From the NCBI GenBank assembly GCA_041306075.1, contig JBFYKH010000008.1:1-64000 (forward strand): a stretch of 64,000 bases of DNA, written 5' to 3'. Below the pieces are notes generated by a model that searched no databases, was not told the origin of the DNA, and worked only from the letters and a program-made list of their open reading frames with translations. Positions 41,695 to 50,081 of the stretch are shown in pieces; the stretch's first letter is position 1; each line of letters begins with the position of its first letter. The translations under genes were made by a program, and so were the position numbers. The DNA is from JAHIYG01 sp041306075 (GTDB lineage Archaea > Altiarchaeota > Altiarchaeia > IMC4 > SCGC-AAA252-I15).

Positions 41695-42984
41695 TCAATG
41701 CCACTTCCGGTTCAGCCTCTTGTGGAGGTATTTTTTCCGGTCGTAGTCGGAGACGGCATGGCCGCGGCCCTTGAGTATCCACTTCCAGGTGACGAGGCCT
41801 TCGAGGCCGACTGGTCCGCGGGCGTGTATCTTCCCGGTGCTTATCCCGACTTCCGCGCCGAGGCCGTACCGGAATCCGTCGCTGAAGCGGGTGGACGCGT
41901 TCCACATCACCGAGGAGCTGTCGACGGTTTCGATGAAGTATCTCGCGGCCTCCTCGTTTTCCGTGACTATGGCGTCGGTGTGGCCCGAGCCGTACCGGTT
42001 TATCCGCTCGACCGCCTCCTTGACGCCGTCCACGATTTTCACGTTCATGGCGAGGTCGCAGTACTCGGCCCCCCAGTCCGCCTCCGAAGCCGGCGCGAGC
42101 CCGGGCAAGAGCTTGCACGCCTCCTCGTCGCCCTTGCCTTTCACGCCCGCCTGGGCGTATCTCTCCCAGAGGGAGGGGAGGACCTTCTTCGCCGCCTTCC
42201 TGTCGACGAGGAGGGTCTCCATCGCGTTGCAGACCGCAGGGCACTGGCATTTGGAGTCGTACGCTATCCGCGCGGCCTTCTCCGGGTCCGCGTCGCGGTC
42301 GATGTAGACGTGGCAGACTCCGGCTGCGTGGCCGAGCACTGGTATGCGGGTGTTCGCCTGTATGTTCTTCACGAGCTCGTTCGAGCCGCGAGGTATGATG
42401 AGGCTTATCTTGTCCTCGAGCCTCAGGAGCTGTGCTACGTCCTCCCTCGTCTCGGCCAGCTGAATCCAACCGTCGGGTATCCCCTCCTCCTCCGTGGCAG
42501 TCTTGATTAGGGCGTATATCGTCCGGTTAGTGTTCTTAGCCTCGCTTCCGCCCTTCAGTATCACCGAGTTGCCGCTTTTCAGGCATAGGCTGCCCACCTG
42601 GACTATGACGTCCGGCCTGGACTCGAATATCACGGCCACTACGCCCAGGGGGACGGTCACCTTGTAGAGTTCCAGGTCCCGGTCAAGCTCCATCGAGTAC
42701 ACGGTCTCCCCGACCGGATCGGGGAGGCGCACAAGGCCCTTAACCGCCTTCACCATCTGGGCTATCTTGTCCTCGGTTAGCTCAAGGCGCTTGTAGAGCG
42801 GGGAGCCGGCCTTCTCCCCCGCCTCCTTGAGGTCGGCGGAATTGGCTTCGAGTATGTCCTCAACCCGCTCCTCAAGGACTTCCGCGACCCTGTCCAGGGC
42901 CCTGTTTTTCAGGTCTGTGGAGGCCTTCCCAAGCTCTATGGACGCGGTTTTGGCGCGGGATGCCTTTTCGGCGACTGTTGACAT
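41695..42984 (-). CDS. proA: Glutamate-5-semialdehyde dehydrogenase (gamma-glutamyl phosphate reductase)
   Basis: A 429-residue aldehyde-dehydrogenase-fold enzyme that reduces gamma-glutamyl phosphate to the semialdehyde, ahead of ProC. Characteristic parts are PLGVVAVIFESRPDV, SVILKGGSEAKNTN, the catalytic Cys region in DSKCQCPAVCNAMETLLVD and the end TRFSDGFRYGLGAEVGISTGKIHARGPVG. No proB kinase gene lies in this window. A TATA-like cttttaag (43005-43012) lies about 25 nt before ATG 42984. Confidence 0.96.
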   Translation of the reverse strand: MSTVAEKASRAKTASIELGKASTDLKNRALDRVAEVLEERVEDILEANSADLKEAGEKAGSPLYKRLELTEDKIAQMVKAVKGLVRLPDPVGETVYSMELDRDLELYKVTVPLGVVAVIFESRPDVIVQVGSLCLKSGNSVILKGGSEAKNTNRTIYALIKTATEEEGIPDGWIQLAETREDVAQLLRLEDKISLIIPRGSNELVKNIQANTRIPVLGHAAGVCHVYIDRDADPEKAARIAYDSKCQCPAVCNAMETLLVDRKAAKKVLPSLWERYAQAGVKGKGDEEACKLLPGLAPASEADWGAEYCDLAMNVKIVDGVKEAVERINRYGSGHTDAIVTENEEAARYFIETVDSSSVMWNASTRFSDGFRYGLGAEVGISTGKIHARGPVGLEGLVTWKWILKGRGHAVSDYDRKKYLHKRLNRKWH

Positions 42985-43023
42985 GAGGGTAGCATATTCG
43001 CCGAGAGACTTAAAAGCGGTTTA

Positions 43024-43078
43024 GGGGGAGCCTCGCTGGAGGCCCCCCTGGGCGGCGAGCGTGGGTTCTCCGCCGCCC
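43024..43078 (-). ncRNA. Two strong hairpins between the small membrane gene and proA
   Basis: Hairpin 1 pairs 24-28/30-34 with 39-48 of the 43000 block: ggggg and gcctc with gaggc and ccccc, one bulged A at 43029, and a 4-nt loop. Hairpin 2 pairs gggcggcg (43050-43057) with cgccgccc (43071-43078) around a 13-nt loop. They lie just upstream of the proA TATA-like element and after the 53-residue gene. They may end its transcript or form a small structured RNA. Direction is uncertain. Confidence 0.45.
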
Positions 43079-43104
43079 CGCTTACGGTGGTATATACGGT
43101 GGCA

Positions 43105-43266
43105 TTAGACGTATTTTCTCCTGAGTACAAGACGGCTTGCGTCGTACGGGGTGGTGCCGTATCCTGCGTCGCCTGCCGCAGCCTTCAGGAGAAGGTACAG
43201 GAGGTAGGCGGCCATGTAGGCGGTCGCCATGTACACAAGGCTTGCCGTCGCGGTTGATGAGTTCAT
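43105..43266 (-). CDS. 53-residue single-pass membrane protein
   Basis: A short frame starting at ATG 43266 with MNSSTATASLVYMATAYMAA, a helix (AAYLLYLLLKAAAG) and a basic tail (SRLVLRRKYV). Upstream lies ggggtgat (43272-43279), a Shine-Dalgarno-like sequence 5 nt from the ATG, one of the few in this window. Its composition and topology are consistent with a small membrane protein. Function unknown. Confidence 0.6.
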   Translation of the reverse strand: MNSSTATASLVYMATAYMAAYLLYLLLKAAAGDAGYGTTPYDASRLVLRRKYV

Positions 43267-43354
43267 CCGTATCACCCCTTTACATCATACGTATAGGGTG
43301 TCCCTTGGTATAGCTTTCGGGGGAAGTTAGTGTAAGGATAGTGCCAATACGGTG

Positions 43355-44149
43355 TCAGACCCTGTTCACCCGCATTATAGACTCGACCTGGTCCCGGCTC
43401 AGGAGGTAGGCTGCGTCGTAGAACGCCTCCATGTAGGAGCCGGGCCCCCGCGCGTTCTCCGCGGCCAGCTCCCCGGCTATGTCGAAGCACGCCATTGCCG
43501 CTGCTGCGGCCAACTGGCGCTCGGGCTCGACCGCCGCGAAGCATGCTATGACCGAGGAGGCCATGCAGCCGGTGCCGACGATGGAGCCCATCATCCGGTG
43601 GCCGTTGTCCACGAGGTAGGTTTCCCCGCCTCCGGAGACTACGTCCGTCTTGCCGGTCATAACGACCGTGTTGCGGTAGTCCGCCGACAGCTTCCTTGCC
43701 ACCGCGGCCGGGTCCGCGTCGAGGCCTTCAGACTCGACCCCACGGACGGTGGATTTGACGCCCGCTATGGCGCCCATCTCCCCGTAGTTGCCTTTCAGGA
43801 TGTCTATGTGCGTCCCGTTGAGTATGCTGATTGCGCTGTCGGTCCTCAGGCTGGTGGCCCCCGCCCCGACGGCGTCCAGCACCACAGGTATCCTCCGGCG
43901 GTTGGCTGCCCTTGCAGTGGCCATCATCGTGTCGACGAGCTCGGGCGTGAGAGTGCCTATGTTCAGGACGAGGGCGCCGGCGAGCGTGACCATCTGCTCG
44001 ACCTCCTCCCTGGCGTGTGCCATCACCGGGAGGCCTCCGAACGTCCGGGTCATGTTCGCGCAGTCGTATATCGTCACCCAGTTGGTGATGTGGTGTATCA
44101 GCGGCCGCTTCTCCTTGACGCGCTCTAGTATGCCGTATGCGTCGAACAT
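43355..44149 (-). CDS. thiM: Hydroxyethylthiazole kinase
   Basis: This ribokinase-fold enzyme (264 aa) phosphorylates 4-methyl-5-(2-hydroxyethyl)thiazole for thiamine salvage. Recognised features are the N terminus PLIHHITNWVTIYDCANMTRTFGGLPVMAHA, the LDAVGAGATSLRT strand and the catalytic-region IVGTGCMASSVIACF. A TATA-like region lies in the 49-bp gap to the P-type ATPase gene, and no TPP riboswitch fits there. No thiE or thiD lies in the window. Confidence 0.96.
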   Translation of the reverse strand: MFDAYGILERVKEKRPLIHHITNWVTIYDCANMTRTFGGLPVMAHAREEVEQMVTLAGALVLNIGTLTPELVDTMMATARAANRRRIPVVLDAVGAGATSLRTDSAISILNGTHIDILKGNYGEMGAIAGVKSTVRGVESEGLDADPAAVARKLSADYRNTVVMTGKTDVVSGGGETYLVDNGHRMMGSIVGTGCMASSVIACFAAVEPERQLAAAAAMACFDIAGELAAENARGPGSYMEAFYDAAYLLSRDQVESIMRVNRV

Positions 44150-44198
44150 ATGATGACCCTAAGGTGATATAATCTCATCGGCGCATAAAAAGCCGTCA

Positions 44199-46820
44199 TT
44201 ACGTCCTTTGCACGGCCTTGAGTGCCTTCCGCAGCGCGGATGAGAGGGCGGCGAACGCAATCATCCCGGCTACGACGAGCGCCCAGTCCGGGGCGGCGAG
44301 GGGAACCACCTTGAAGTACGTCGACAGCGGGGTGTAGAGTATGACGACGTGCATGAGGAGGGAGCTTCCGAGGGCCGCGAGCAGCCACTTGTTGGACAGC
44401 ATGCCCAGGTTCTCGGCGCTCCTTATGCCCTGGACGCGCACGAGCTTGAAGAATACTATGGACGTGAGGGCGATGGTCTGGGCCTTCTGGAAGTTGCTGA
44501 TGGGGTCTGCGAGCCAGAAGAGGCTCAGAACAATAGCGGTCATCGTGAAGCCGTTGAACAGTATCGAGTACGTCACCTGCCGGTTTATGACACCCTCCCC
44601 CCGCCCCCTGGGCTTCCTGCGCATTATGTCCGGCGAGGGGGGGTCGACGCCCAAAGCCAGGGCGGGGAGGCCGTCTGTTATGACGTTAATCCACAGGAGC
44701 TGGACGGCGGTGAGTATCACCATCGGCTGGCCGAACGCGTACGGTAGGGCGGCTATGAAGACTATGGCGACCTCCGCCAGGTTGCAGGGGAACAGGTATC
44801 TCACGAACTTCCTCACGTTGTCGAATATCCTGCGGCCCTCCAGTATCGCGTCCCTGATGGTGGCGAAGTTGTCGTCGAGGAGTATTATGTCGGACGTCTG
44901 CTTCGCCACCTCCGTGCCCCTGACGCCCATCGACACGCCCACGTCGGCGGCCTTCAGGGCGGGGGCGTCGTTGACCCCGTCACCAGTCATGGCGACGATG
45001 TGGCCTTGGGCCCTGAGGGCCATGAGGACGGAGAGCTTGTTCTCGGGGGACACGCGGGCGAAGATGGATGTGGTTTTGACTGCGTTCTGCAGCTCCACCT
45101 CGCTCATCCCGTCTATGTCCCGGCCCTCGAGGGCCTCCGTGGGCAATCCTATCTCGCGGGCGACTGCGACCGCCGTCGGCTTGCTGTCGCCGGTTATCAT
45201 GATGACCCTTATGCCCGCGGCCTTGCAGTCCGCCAGCGCCCCCGGCACCTCCGTCCTCGGGGGGTCCATCATGGCCTCCAGGCCTATGAAGGCCAGCCCC
45301 GTCTCGTCCTTGTCGCGGCCGTCCTTCCTCGCGAACGCTATGACCCTGAGGGCTTCCGACGCGAACGCTGAATTGGCTTCGAGTATCCTCCGCCGGTCGT
45401 CCGCTGTCATTGGGCGCTCGGAGCCGCCTTCCAGTATCCGGTCGCAGCGGGCGAGCACCGTCTCCGGGGCGCCCTTCGTGTAGGAGACGTAGCCGGAGGG
45501 GGTCTCGTGGACGGTCGTCATCATCTTCCGCAACGAGGAGAACGCGAGCTCGTCCACGCGCCTGTGTTCCGCGGCGACTTTGCCTTTCATGGCCGCCACA
45601 CGCAGCGCTATCTCCGTCGGGTCCCCGCTGAAAGCCCCCTGGGCGTCGCGGGAGTTGTTGTTGAGTATCCCTGCGAGGAGCAGCCCCTTCAGCTCCCGGG
45701 CGTCGACGGCCGCGCCGTCCCTTGAGAATTCGCCTAGGGTGTCGTGCCCGGTCCCGGACACCTCGTAGACGCGGCCGTCGAAGTATAGCTTCCGGACCGT
45801 CATCCTGTTCTCGGTGAGCGTCCCGGTCTTGTCCGTGCATATTATGTCTACCGAGCCCAGTCCCTCCGCCACCGGCAGGTTCCTGAGGAGGGCTTTCTTG
45901 CGGAACATCCTCTTGGAGCCCAGGGCGAGTGAGAGCGTTATGACCGCCGGCAGCCCCTCGGGTATGGCCGCGACGCCGAGCGCTATCGCTATAAGGAGGA
46001 CCCGGATGGGGGGGGTGTCAGTGGTGAGGAATATGACGGCGCCCACGAAGATGCTGATGGCGACGATGGCCAGCCCGACCTTCCTGCCGAGCGAGTCCAT
46101 CTGCCGCTGGAACGGCGTCTTCTCGTCCCCTATCGCCTGGAGGTTGCGGGCGATGCCCCCGAGCTGCGTCCGCATGCCGGTGGCGGTCACGACCACCCGC
46201 CCCCTGCCGCCGACCACGGTCGTCCCCTTGTAGACCATCGACGAGCGCTCTGGAAGGGACGCCTTGGCATCGACCGGAGACGGATTCTTCTCCACCGGAA
46301 CGCTCTCGCCGGTCAGCGACGACTCGTCCGCCATGAGGTTCACGGCCTCCACCACCCTCGCGTCTGCGGACACGCTGTCGCCCTCCTCGAGGACAAGTAT
46401 GTCCCCGGGGACAACTTCCTCGCTGTCCACCTCCACTTCGGCCCCGTCGCGGATGACGATGGACTTCGGCCTAGAGAGCTTCCTCAATTCCTCGATGTTG
46501 CGCTCGGCCTTGTAGTCCTGTATGAAGCCGAACAGCCCGTTCAGGACTACTATAGCCAGTATGAGGCCGCCGTCTACGACCTCCCTGAGGCTGATGGCGA
46601 CCAGGGAGGAGAGTATGAGGACTAGCACCAGCGGGTCCCGGAACTGGCCTATGAGGATTGAGAACGGGCTTCTGCCGGGCTTCTCCTCAAGCCGGTTCCG
46701 GCCGGAGACGGCCAGCCGCTCGCCGGCCTCGGCGGCCGAGAGGCCCCGGACGGAGGTGGAAAGCTTCGACAGTGATTCCGCCGTTTCGATGCTGTGCCAG
46801 CTGACATCGCCGTCCGCCAT
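44199..46820 (-). CDS. P-type cation-transporting ATPase (P2A, Ca2+-type)
   Basis: An 873-residue P2-type ATPase. The N-terminal cation-ATPase domain (VSWHSIETAESLSKLSTSVRGLSAAEAGERL), the actuator motif SLTGESVPVE, the phosphorylation site DKTGTLTENRMT, the KGAPETVL nucleotide-site motif and MTGDGVNDAPAL are all present. So is the helix-4 region with ALGVAAIPEGLPAVITLSLALG, whose PEGLPA is typical of SERCA/PMR1 calcium pumps. The six-helix C-terminal domain is complete. It is the usual size for the subfamily. Confidence 0.95.
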   Translation of the reverse strand: MADGDVSWHSIETAESLSKLSTSVRGLSAAEAGERLAVSGRNRLEEKPGRSPFSILIGQFRDPLVLVLILSSLVAISLREVVDGGLILAIVVLNGLFGFIQDYKAERNIEELRKLSRPKSIVIRDGAEVEVDSEEVVPGDILVLEEGDSVSADARVVEAVNLMADESSLTGESVPVEKNPSPVDAKASLPERSSMVYKGTTVVGGRGRVVVTATGMRTQLGGIARNLQAIGDEKTPFQRQMDSLGRKVGLAIVAISIFVGAVIFLTTDTPPIRVLLIAIALGVAAIPEGLPAVITLSLALGSKRMFRKKALLRNLPVAEGLGSVDIICTDKTGTLTENRMTVRKLYFDGRVYEVSGTGHDTLGEFSRDGAAVDARELKGLLLAGILNNNSRDAQGAFSGDPTEIALRVAAMKGKVAAEHRRVDELAFSSLRKMMTTVHETPSGYVSYTKGAPETVLARCDRILEGGSERPMTADDRRRILEANSAFASEALRVIAFARKDGRDKDETGLAFIGLEAMMDPPRTEVPGALADCKAAGIRVIMITGDSKPTAVAVAREIGLPTEALEGRDIDGMSEVELQNAVKTTSIFARVSPENKLSVLMALRAQGHIVAMTGDGVNDAPALKAADVGVSMGVRGTEVAKQTSDIILLDDNFATIRDAILEGRRIFDNVRKFVRYLFPCNLAEVAIVFIAALPYAFGQPMVILTAVQLLWINVITDGLPALALGVDPPSPDIMRRKPRGRGEGVINRQVTYSILFNGFTMTAIVLSLFWLADPISNFQKAQTIALTSIVFFKLVRVQGIRSAENLGMLSNKWLLAALGSSLLMHVVILYTPLSTYFKVVPLAAPDWALVVAGMIAFAALSSALRKALKAVQRT

Positions 46821-46889
46821 AGGCCAGTAATACGTTTTGTGGGAATAATAAGTTCAAGAAACGGCTGAGGGGGGATTGCCTGCGTTCCG

Positions 46890-47831
46890 TCAGCCCCAGT
46901 AGGGGCTCTTCACGTACTTGAACGCGTTCAGGCCTGCCAGCCCGCCTTCGCCGATTGCCTCGGGTATCCTCGCCCATTTCCCGACTATGTCGCCGGCCGC
47001 GAATACGCCGGGCATGTTCGTGCGCATGTCGGAGTTGACTATTATTCGCCCCTGCTCGTCCGTCTTCACGCCTATCTTCTGCAGAAGCTCGGTGTTCGCC
47101 ACCGTGCCCAGAGAGAAAAGCACCGCGTCGGCATCCCAGACGGATTCGGTGTTGTCCTTGCCGTTGAAGAGCCTGACTTTCTCCACCCTGCCTCCCCCCT
47201 CGATGGCCTTCACTTCCGTGTTCCACAGGACGTTCACGCACTCGTCCCTCACGCACTGCGAGTTCTTCTCAGTCGCCCGGAAGGCATCCTTCCGGTGGAC
47301 TATAGAGACCTCCGCCTTATTCCGCTTGAGCTCGACCGCGCACTCCACAGCAGTGTCTCCGCCGCCGACGACGAACACCTTCTTGCCCGCGTAGGGCTTC
47401 GGGTCAGGGAGCGAGTAGGTCACGTTCTCTAGCTCCTCCCCGGGCACGCCGAGCTTCCGAGGCATCCCGAGGCCGCACGCTATCACGACTGCCTTCGCCG
47501 GGTATTTCCCGCGGTCGGTCGTGACGACCAGGTGCTCCTTGGAGTCGTCGGGCTTCGCCTCCCGCCTCACGTCGGTGACAGTCTCGTTCTCGCGTATGGC
47601 CGCCCGCTCTGCCTTGGCGTGCGACACCATGAGCGCCGCGACTTCGGCGCCCGTCCTCCCGTGTATCCCGAGGTAGTTGTCGACATTCTTCCAGGGGTAC
47701 TGGTTCACGAGCGCCCCGCCCGCGGACGCGGAGTCGAGGACTAGCACGCCGACCTTGTAGTAGGAGGACGTTATGGCCGCCGACAGGCCTGCCGGGCCGG
47801 CTCCGATGACTATTACGTCGTATTCTTTCAT
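46890..47831 (-). CDS. Thioredoxin-reductase-like flavoprotein lacking the redox CxxC (FNR-like)
   Basis: This 313-residue flavoprotein has the FAD motif DVIVIGAGPAGLSAAI at residue 4 and an NADP motif KVFVVGGGDTAVECAVEL. Where true thioredoxin reductases carry C-A-T-C before that motif, this sequence reads NVTYSLPDPKPYAGKK with no cysteine pair. It is therefore more likely a ferredoxin/flavodoxin-NADP+ reductase of the TrxR-like type. ATG 47831 is the natural start. The frame remains open upstream without similarity. It is divergent from the ferritin-like gene. Confidence 0.88.
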   Translation of the reverse strand: MKEYDVIVIGAGPAGLSAAITSSYYKVGVLVLDSASAGGALVNQYPWKNVDNYLGIHGRTGAEVAALMVSHAKAERAAIRENETVTDVRREAKPDDSKEHLVVTTDRGKYPAKAVVIACGLGMPRKLGVPGEELENVTYSLPDPKPYAGKKVFVVGGGDTAVECAVELKRNKAEVSIVHRKDAFRATEKNSQCVRDECVNVLWNTEVKAIEGGGRVEKVRLFNGKDNTESVWDADAVLFSLGTVANTELLQKIGVKTDEQGRIIVNSDMRTNMPGVFAAGDIVGKWARIPEAIGEGGLAGLNAFKYVKSPYWG

Positions 47832-47950
47832 CTTGCAGCCTTTGTCTGGTGGAATATCGATTCCCAGCTTAAATCCTTTCTTGGGAGTTTCATTTTTCAA
47901 CGGCTGATTCCGCCGGATGTTTTTATCCGCCCGCTCACAATAAAAAATCG

Positions 47951-48433
47951 ATGAGAGAGACCAACGCATTCGACGTCCTCAGGCAGGCGATGCGCATAGA
48001 GAAGGAGGGCATACGGTTCTACACCCGGGCCGCGAACGCCGCGAAGGGGAAGGCCGTGTCGGACCTGTTCAGGAGGCTCGCCCGCGACGAGCTCCTGCAC
48101 CTTGAGAAGCTCGAGCTCGTGCACGACAACCTCGCGGAGCACAACGAGTGGCTGGTGGAGAGGGACCTGATGGACTCGTCGCCGCGGAAGTCCGGCATGG
48201 ACGGCCTGTTCGACGGCGACCCGTCAGACCTAGCGGACATGGACGAGCTCGGGGCGGTGGAGGCGGCAGTCAAGGCCGAGAAGGACTCGATAACTTTCTA
48301 TGCCCGGGCCATGGAGGCGTGCGATGGCTCTGACGGGAGGGGGTGCAGCGTGTTCAAGTGGCTTCTCGCGTTCGAACACGGCCACCTGGCGGAGCTCAAT
48401 GAGCTTAGGAGGAGCCTCGCCGGCTCAGATTAG
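47951..48433 (+). CDS. Ferritin-like diiron protein (rubrerythrin-type)
   Basis: A 160-residue four-helix bundle. The iron ligands are recognised as E18-type in RIEKEGIRFY, DELLHLE and the second half EKDSITFY and FEHGHLAEL, the two E-x2-H-like pairs. Rubrerythrin/ferritin-like proteins reduce peroxide or store iron. The rubredoxin-like domain is absent. A TATA-like tttttatc (47919-47926) lies about 25 nt before ATG 47951. It may take electrons from the divergent flavoprotein. Confidence 0.85.
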   Translation: MRETNAFDVLRQAMRIEKEGIRFYTRAANAAKGKAVSDLFRRLARDELLHLEKLELVHDNLAEHNEWLVERDLMDSSPRKSGMDGLFDGDPSDLADMDELGAVEAAVKAEKDSITFYARAMEACDGSDGRGCSVFKWLLAFEHGHLAELNELRRSLAGSD

Positions 48434-48673
48434 CCGGTGCACCAGGGGCAGCTTGTCGTGGCTTATCCGGTACAGTATCCTCTTGCCGTCCCGCCGCCAC
48501 TGGACGAGGCCGTGGTACTCGAGCTTCTTCAGCTGCAGGGATATGGTAGACTGCGCCCTGTGGCAGTGCAGCGTTATCTCGTGGACCGGCTTCTCCCCAC
48601 CCATCAGGAACTTGAGGATGTTGTAGCGGGTCTCGTCCGAGAACGCCTTGTATATCTGCAGCTTCTCGTGCAT
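48425..48673 (-). CDS. ArsR-type winged-helix regulator
   Basis: This 82-residue protein is all wHTH: YKAFSDETRYNILKFLMGGEKPVHEITLHCHRAQSTISLQLKKLEYHGLVQWRRDGKRILYRIS. The arrangement is that of ArsR/SmtB repressors. The Cys and His in TLHCHRAQST could bind metal but are not the classic CVC set. Start ATG 48673 has a TATA-like ctatttat (48699-48706) at leaderless spacing. The last 9 nt overlap the ferritin-like gene on the other strand. Confidence 0.88.
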   Translation of the reverse strand: MHEKLQIYKAFSDETRYNILKFLMGGEKPVHEITLHCHRAQSTISLQLKKLEYHGLVQWRRDGKRILYRISHDKLPLVHRLI

Positions 48674-48744
48674 CGGATAGGATATCGGATTTACGGGAAT
48701 AAATAGGTGCCCTGGCCGCCTTACGCGGCGCGCTGGCCTTGCCC

Positions 48745-48972
48745 CTACGCCCCCTTCTCGCACGCGAAGTATCCGTCTTCCATCCGTGGCGCGTTCCCGG
48801 CCATCCTGGCCCTGAATCCCTCGTGCCGTATGGGCTGCCCGTCAGGCCGCCACACGTTGCTGAGGTCTATGGCGTAGTGGGTCTCCTTCGTGTCCGGCAC
48901 GTCCTTAAGCTTCTCGCTGAACTCCTCGAGGAGCTTCACCCCCTCCGCCCGAATCTTTTCCGCGTCGACCAT
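48745..48972 (-). CDS. gatC: GatC-like subunit of Asp/Glu-tRNA amidotransferase
   Basis: A 75-residue protein. The N terminus MVDAEKIRAEGVKLLEEFSE and the end AGNAPRMEDGYFACEKG match the GatC/archaeal GatC-like pattern (AP-x-x-E-D-G-Y-F). GatC tightens the GatA-GatB complex and has no catalytic site. The presence of GatC beside the GatDE component GatE suggests that a GatCAB for Asn or Gln also exists in the genome. Start ATG 48972 overlaps the upstream stop as TGATG. ATG 48978 is the alternative. Confidence 0.78.
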   Translation of the reverse strand: MVDAEKIRAEGVKLLEEFSEKLKDVPDTKETHYAIDLSNVWRPDGQPIRHEGFRARMAGNAPRMEDGYFACEKGA

Positions 48973-49223
48973 CAGCATCCCCTCTCGAAGACTATGCCCA
49001 GGAGCTCGCAGCCCCGGCCAGGCACGCGCTCGAGAGCCAGCTTGGCGGCCCTGTGCGGCGTGTCCTGGACGATGAGCTTCCAGGCGCTTGTGAGCTCCCT
49101 CGTGTCCGCGAACATCGCGGTGCCGAGCCTCACCCGCACCTCGGTGACCTTCCCGCCCGGGTGTTTGGCGGCTTCGGCGTTCACTTTGGCTAGGAGGCCG
49201 TCGGCGACCGATAGTCCGTGCAT
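48972..49223 (-). CDS. HypA-like nickel-insertion protein lacking zinc ribbon
   Basis: An 83-residue protein. It begins MHGLSVADGLLAKVNAEAAKHPGGKVTEVRVRLG, clearly like HypA/HybF (which start MHE-x-S and carry the conserved V-x-V-x-x-G), but the third residue is Gly instead of Glu. The C-terminal zinc ribbon (two CxxC) is missing, and only one Cys pair of single residues remains near the end. HypA's first residues bind nickel, so activity may be altered. The context with a hydrogenase maturation protease divergently encoded supports a hydrogenase role. Confidence 0.7.
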   Translation of the reverse strand: MHGLSVADGLLAKVNAEAAKHPGGKVTEVRVRLGTAMFADTRELTSAWKLIVQDTPHRAAKLALERVPGRGCELLGIVFERGC

Positions 49224-49253
49224 AATAGGGAATATGGCGTATAGGATTAAAAT

Positions 49254-49709
49254 ATGGACTGGGGGGTTTTCGCAGGGAGGGTGAGCCTCCTGTGCGTGGG
49301 CAACGAGCTCTCCGGCGACGACGGCCTGGGCGCAGCCGTCGCCCGCGGGCTTGCCGGGCTGCCGGGGGCGCAGGTGATATACGCCCACACCGCCCCGGAG
49401 AACTTCATCGACGAGGTCATTGCGTACCGTCCCGAGAGGGTCGTAATCGTCGACGCCGCCGACTTCGGGGGAAGACCCGGCGAGATAAGGCTGATAGACT
49501 CGAAGGCCGTGCAGGCCGCGCACTTCTCCACGCACCGGGCGCCGATGCGGCTTCTCTTGGGCCGGCTCGAGGCCGCCGGCATAGGCGTGGCCCTCGTCGG
49601 CGTCCAGGCGGCGGGGATGGGCCTGGGGGAGCCCATGTGCAGCGAGGTCGAGTATGCGGCGAGGGCGATTATCGGGGGCGTGAAGTCTTACCGGATGCAA
49701 ACAGGCTGA
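49254..49709 (+). CDS. Hydrogenase maturation protease (HycI/HyaD-type)
   Basis: An endopeptidase that clips the C terminus of [NiFe]-hydrogenase large subunits after nickel insertion. The 151 residues show the nickel-binding motif CVGNELSGDDGLG (G-N-x-L-x-x-D-D-G), VIVDAADFGGRPGEIR (second Asp) and FSTHRAPMRLLL (His). It lies 30 bp from the divergent HypA-like gene, and the two share a promoter region. No hydrogenase subunit genes occur in the window. Confidence 0.9.
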   Translation: MDWGVFAGRVSLLCVGNELSGDDGLGAAVARGLAGLPGAQVIYAHTAPENFIDEVIAYRPERVVIVDAADFGGRPGEIRLIDSKAVQAAHFSTHRAPMRLLLGRLEAAGIGVALVGVQAAGMGLGEPMCSEVEYAARAIIGGVKSYRMQTG

Positions 49710-49739
49710 TTTAATAGGCCCCCCTCATATGTGTAAACA

Positions 49740-50081
49740 ATGGGTTCTGCCTCAGCCCGGCTTGTTCTCGCGCTGCTGTTAGGTTCGGCCATCCAGTACG
49801 CCTCCGCAGACGAGATGGTGGCCTCCGTCAGCATAGTCCCTGGGCCTGACTCCGCAGGCGGGGGGTTTTACGAGGGGCCGCGGATAGTCGGTGCCGCGGT
49901 AGCAATGGAGCCGCCTGAGCCTGCCCAGACAACCCTGCCGAGGGCGACGGTCAAGTACGCGGCCGATGGGGGAGACGGAGGACAGGAGGCTGCGTCGTCC
50001 ACGACGGTTGTGCCGGCGCCCCATGTGGCGGAGGGTGGTGTATGGGACCGCATCCTAGGCTTCATCGGGAAGCTGCTTTGA
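49740..50081 (+). CDS. Small secreted protein of unknown function
   Basis: A 113-residue protein with a signal peptide (MGSASARLVLALLLGSAIQYASADE). A Pro/Ala/Gly-rich disordered middle and an amphipathic C-terminal helix (WDRILGFIGKLL) follow. No family is recognised. TATA-like gatttaat (49708-49715) supports the ATG at 49740. Its last 20 nt overlap the end of the NAD-kinase-like gene on the other strand. Confidence 0.62.
   Translation: MGSASARLVLALLLGSAIQYASADEMVASVSIVPGPDSAGGGFYEGPRIVGAAVAMEPPEPAQTTLPRATVKYAADGGDGGQEAASSTTVVPAPHVAEGGVWDRILGFIGKLL

Noticed and set aside
44150..44198. TPP riboswitch upstream of thiM
   Set aside because: Only 49 bp separate the genes, and no conserved TPP-aptamer stems fit there.
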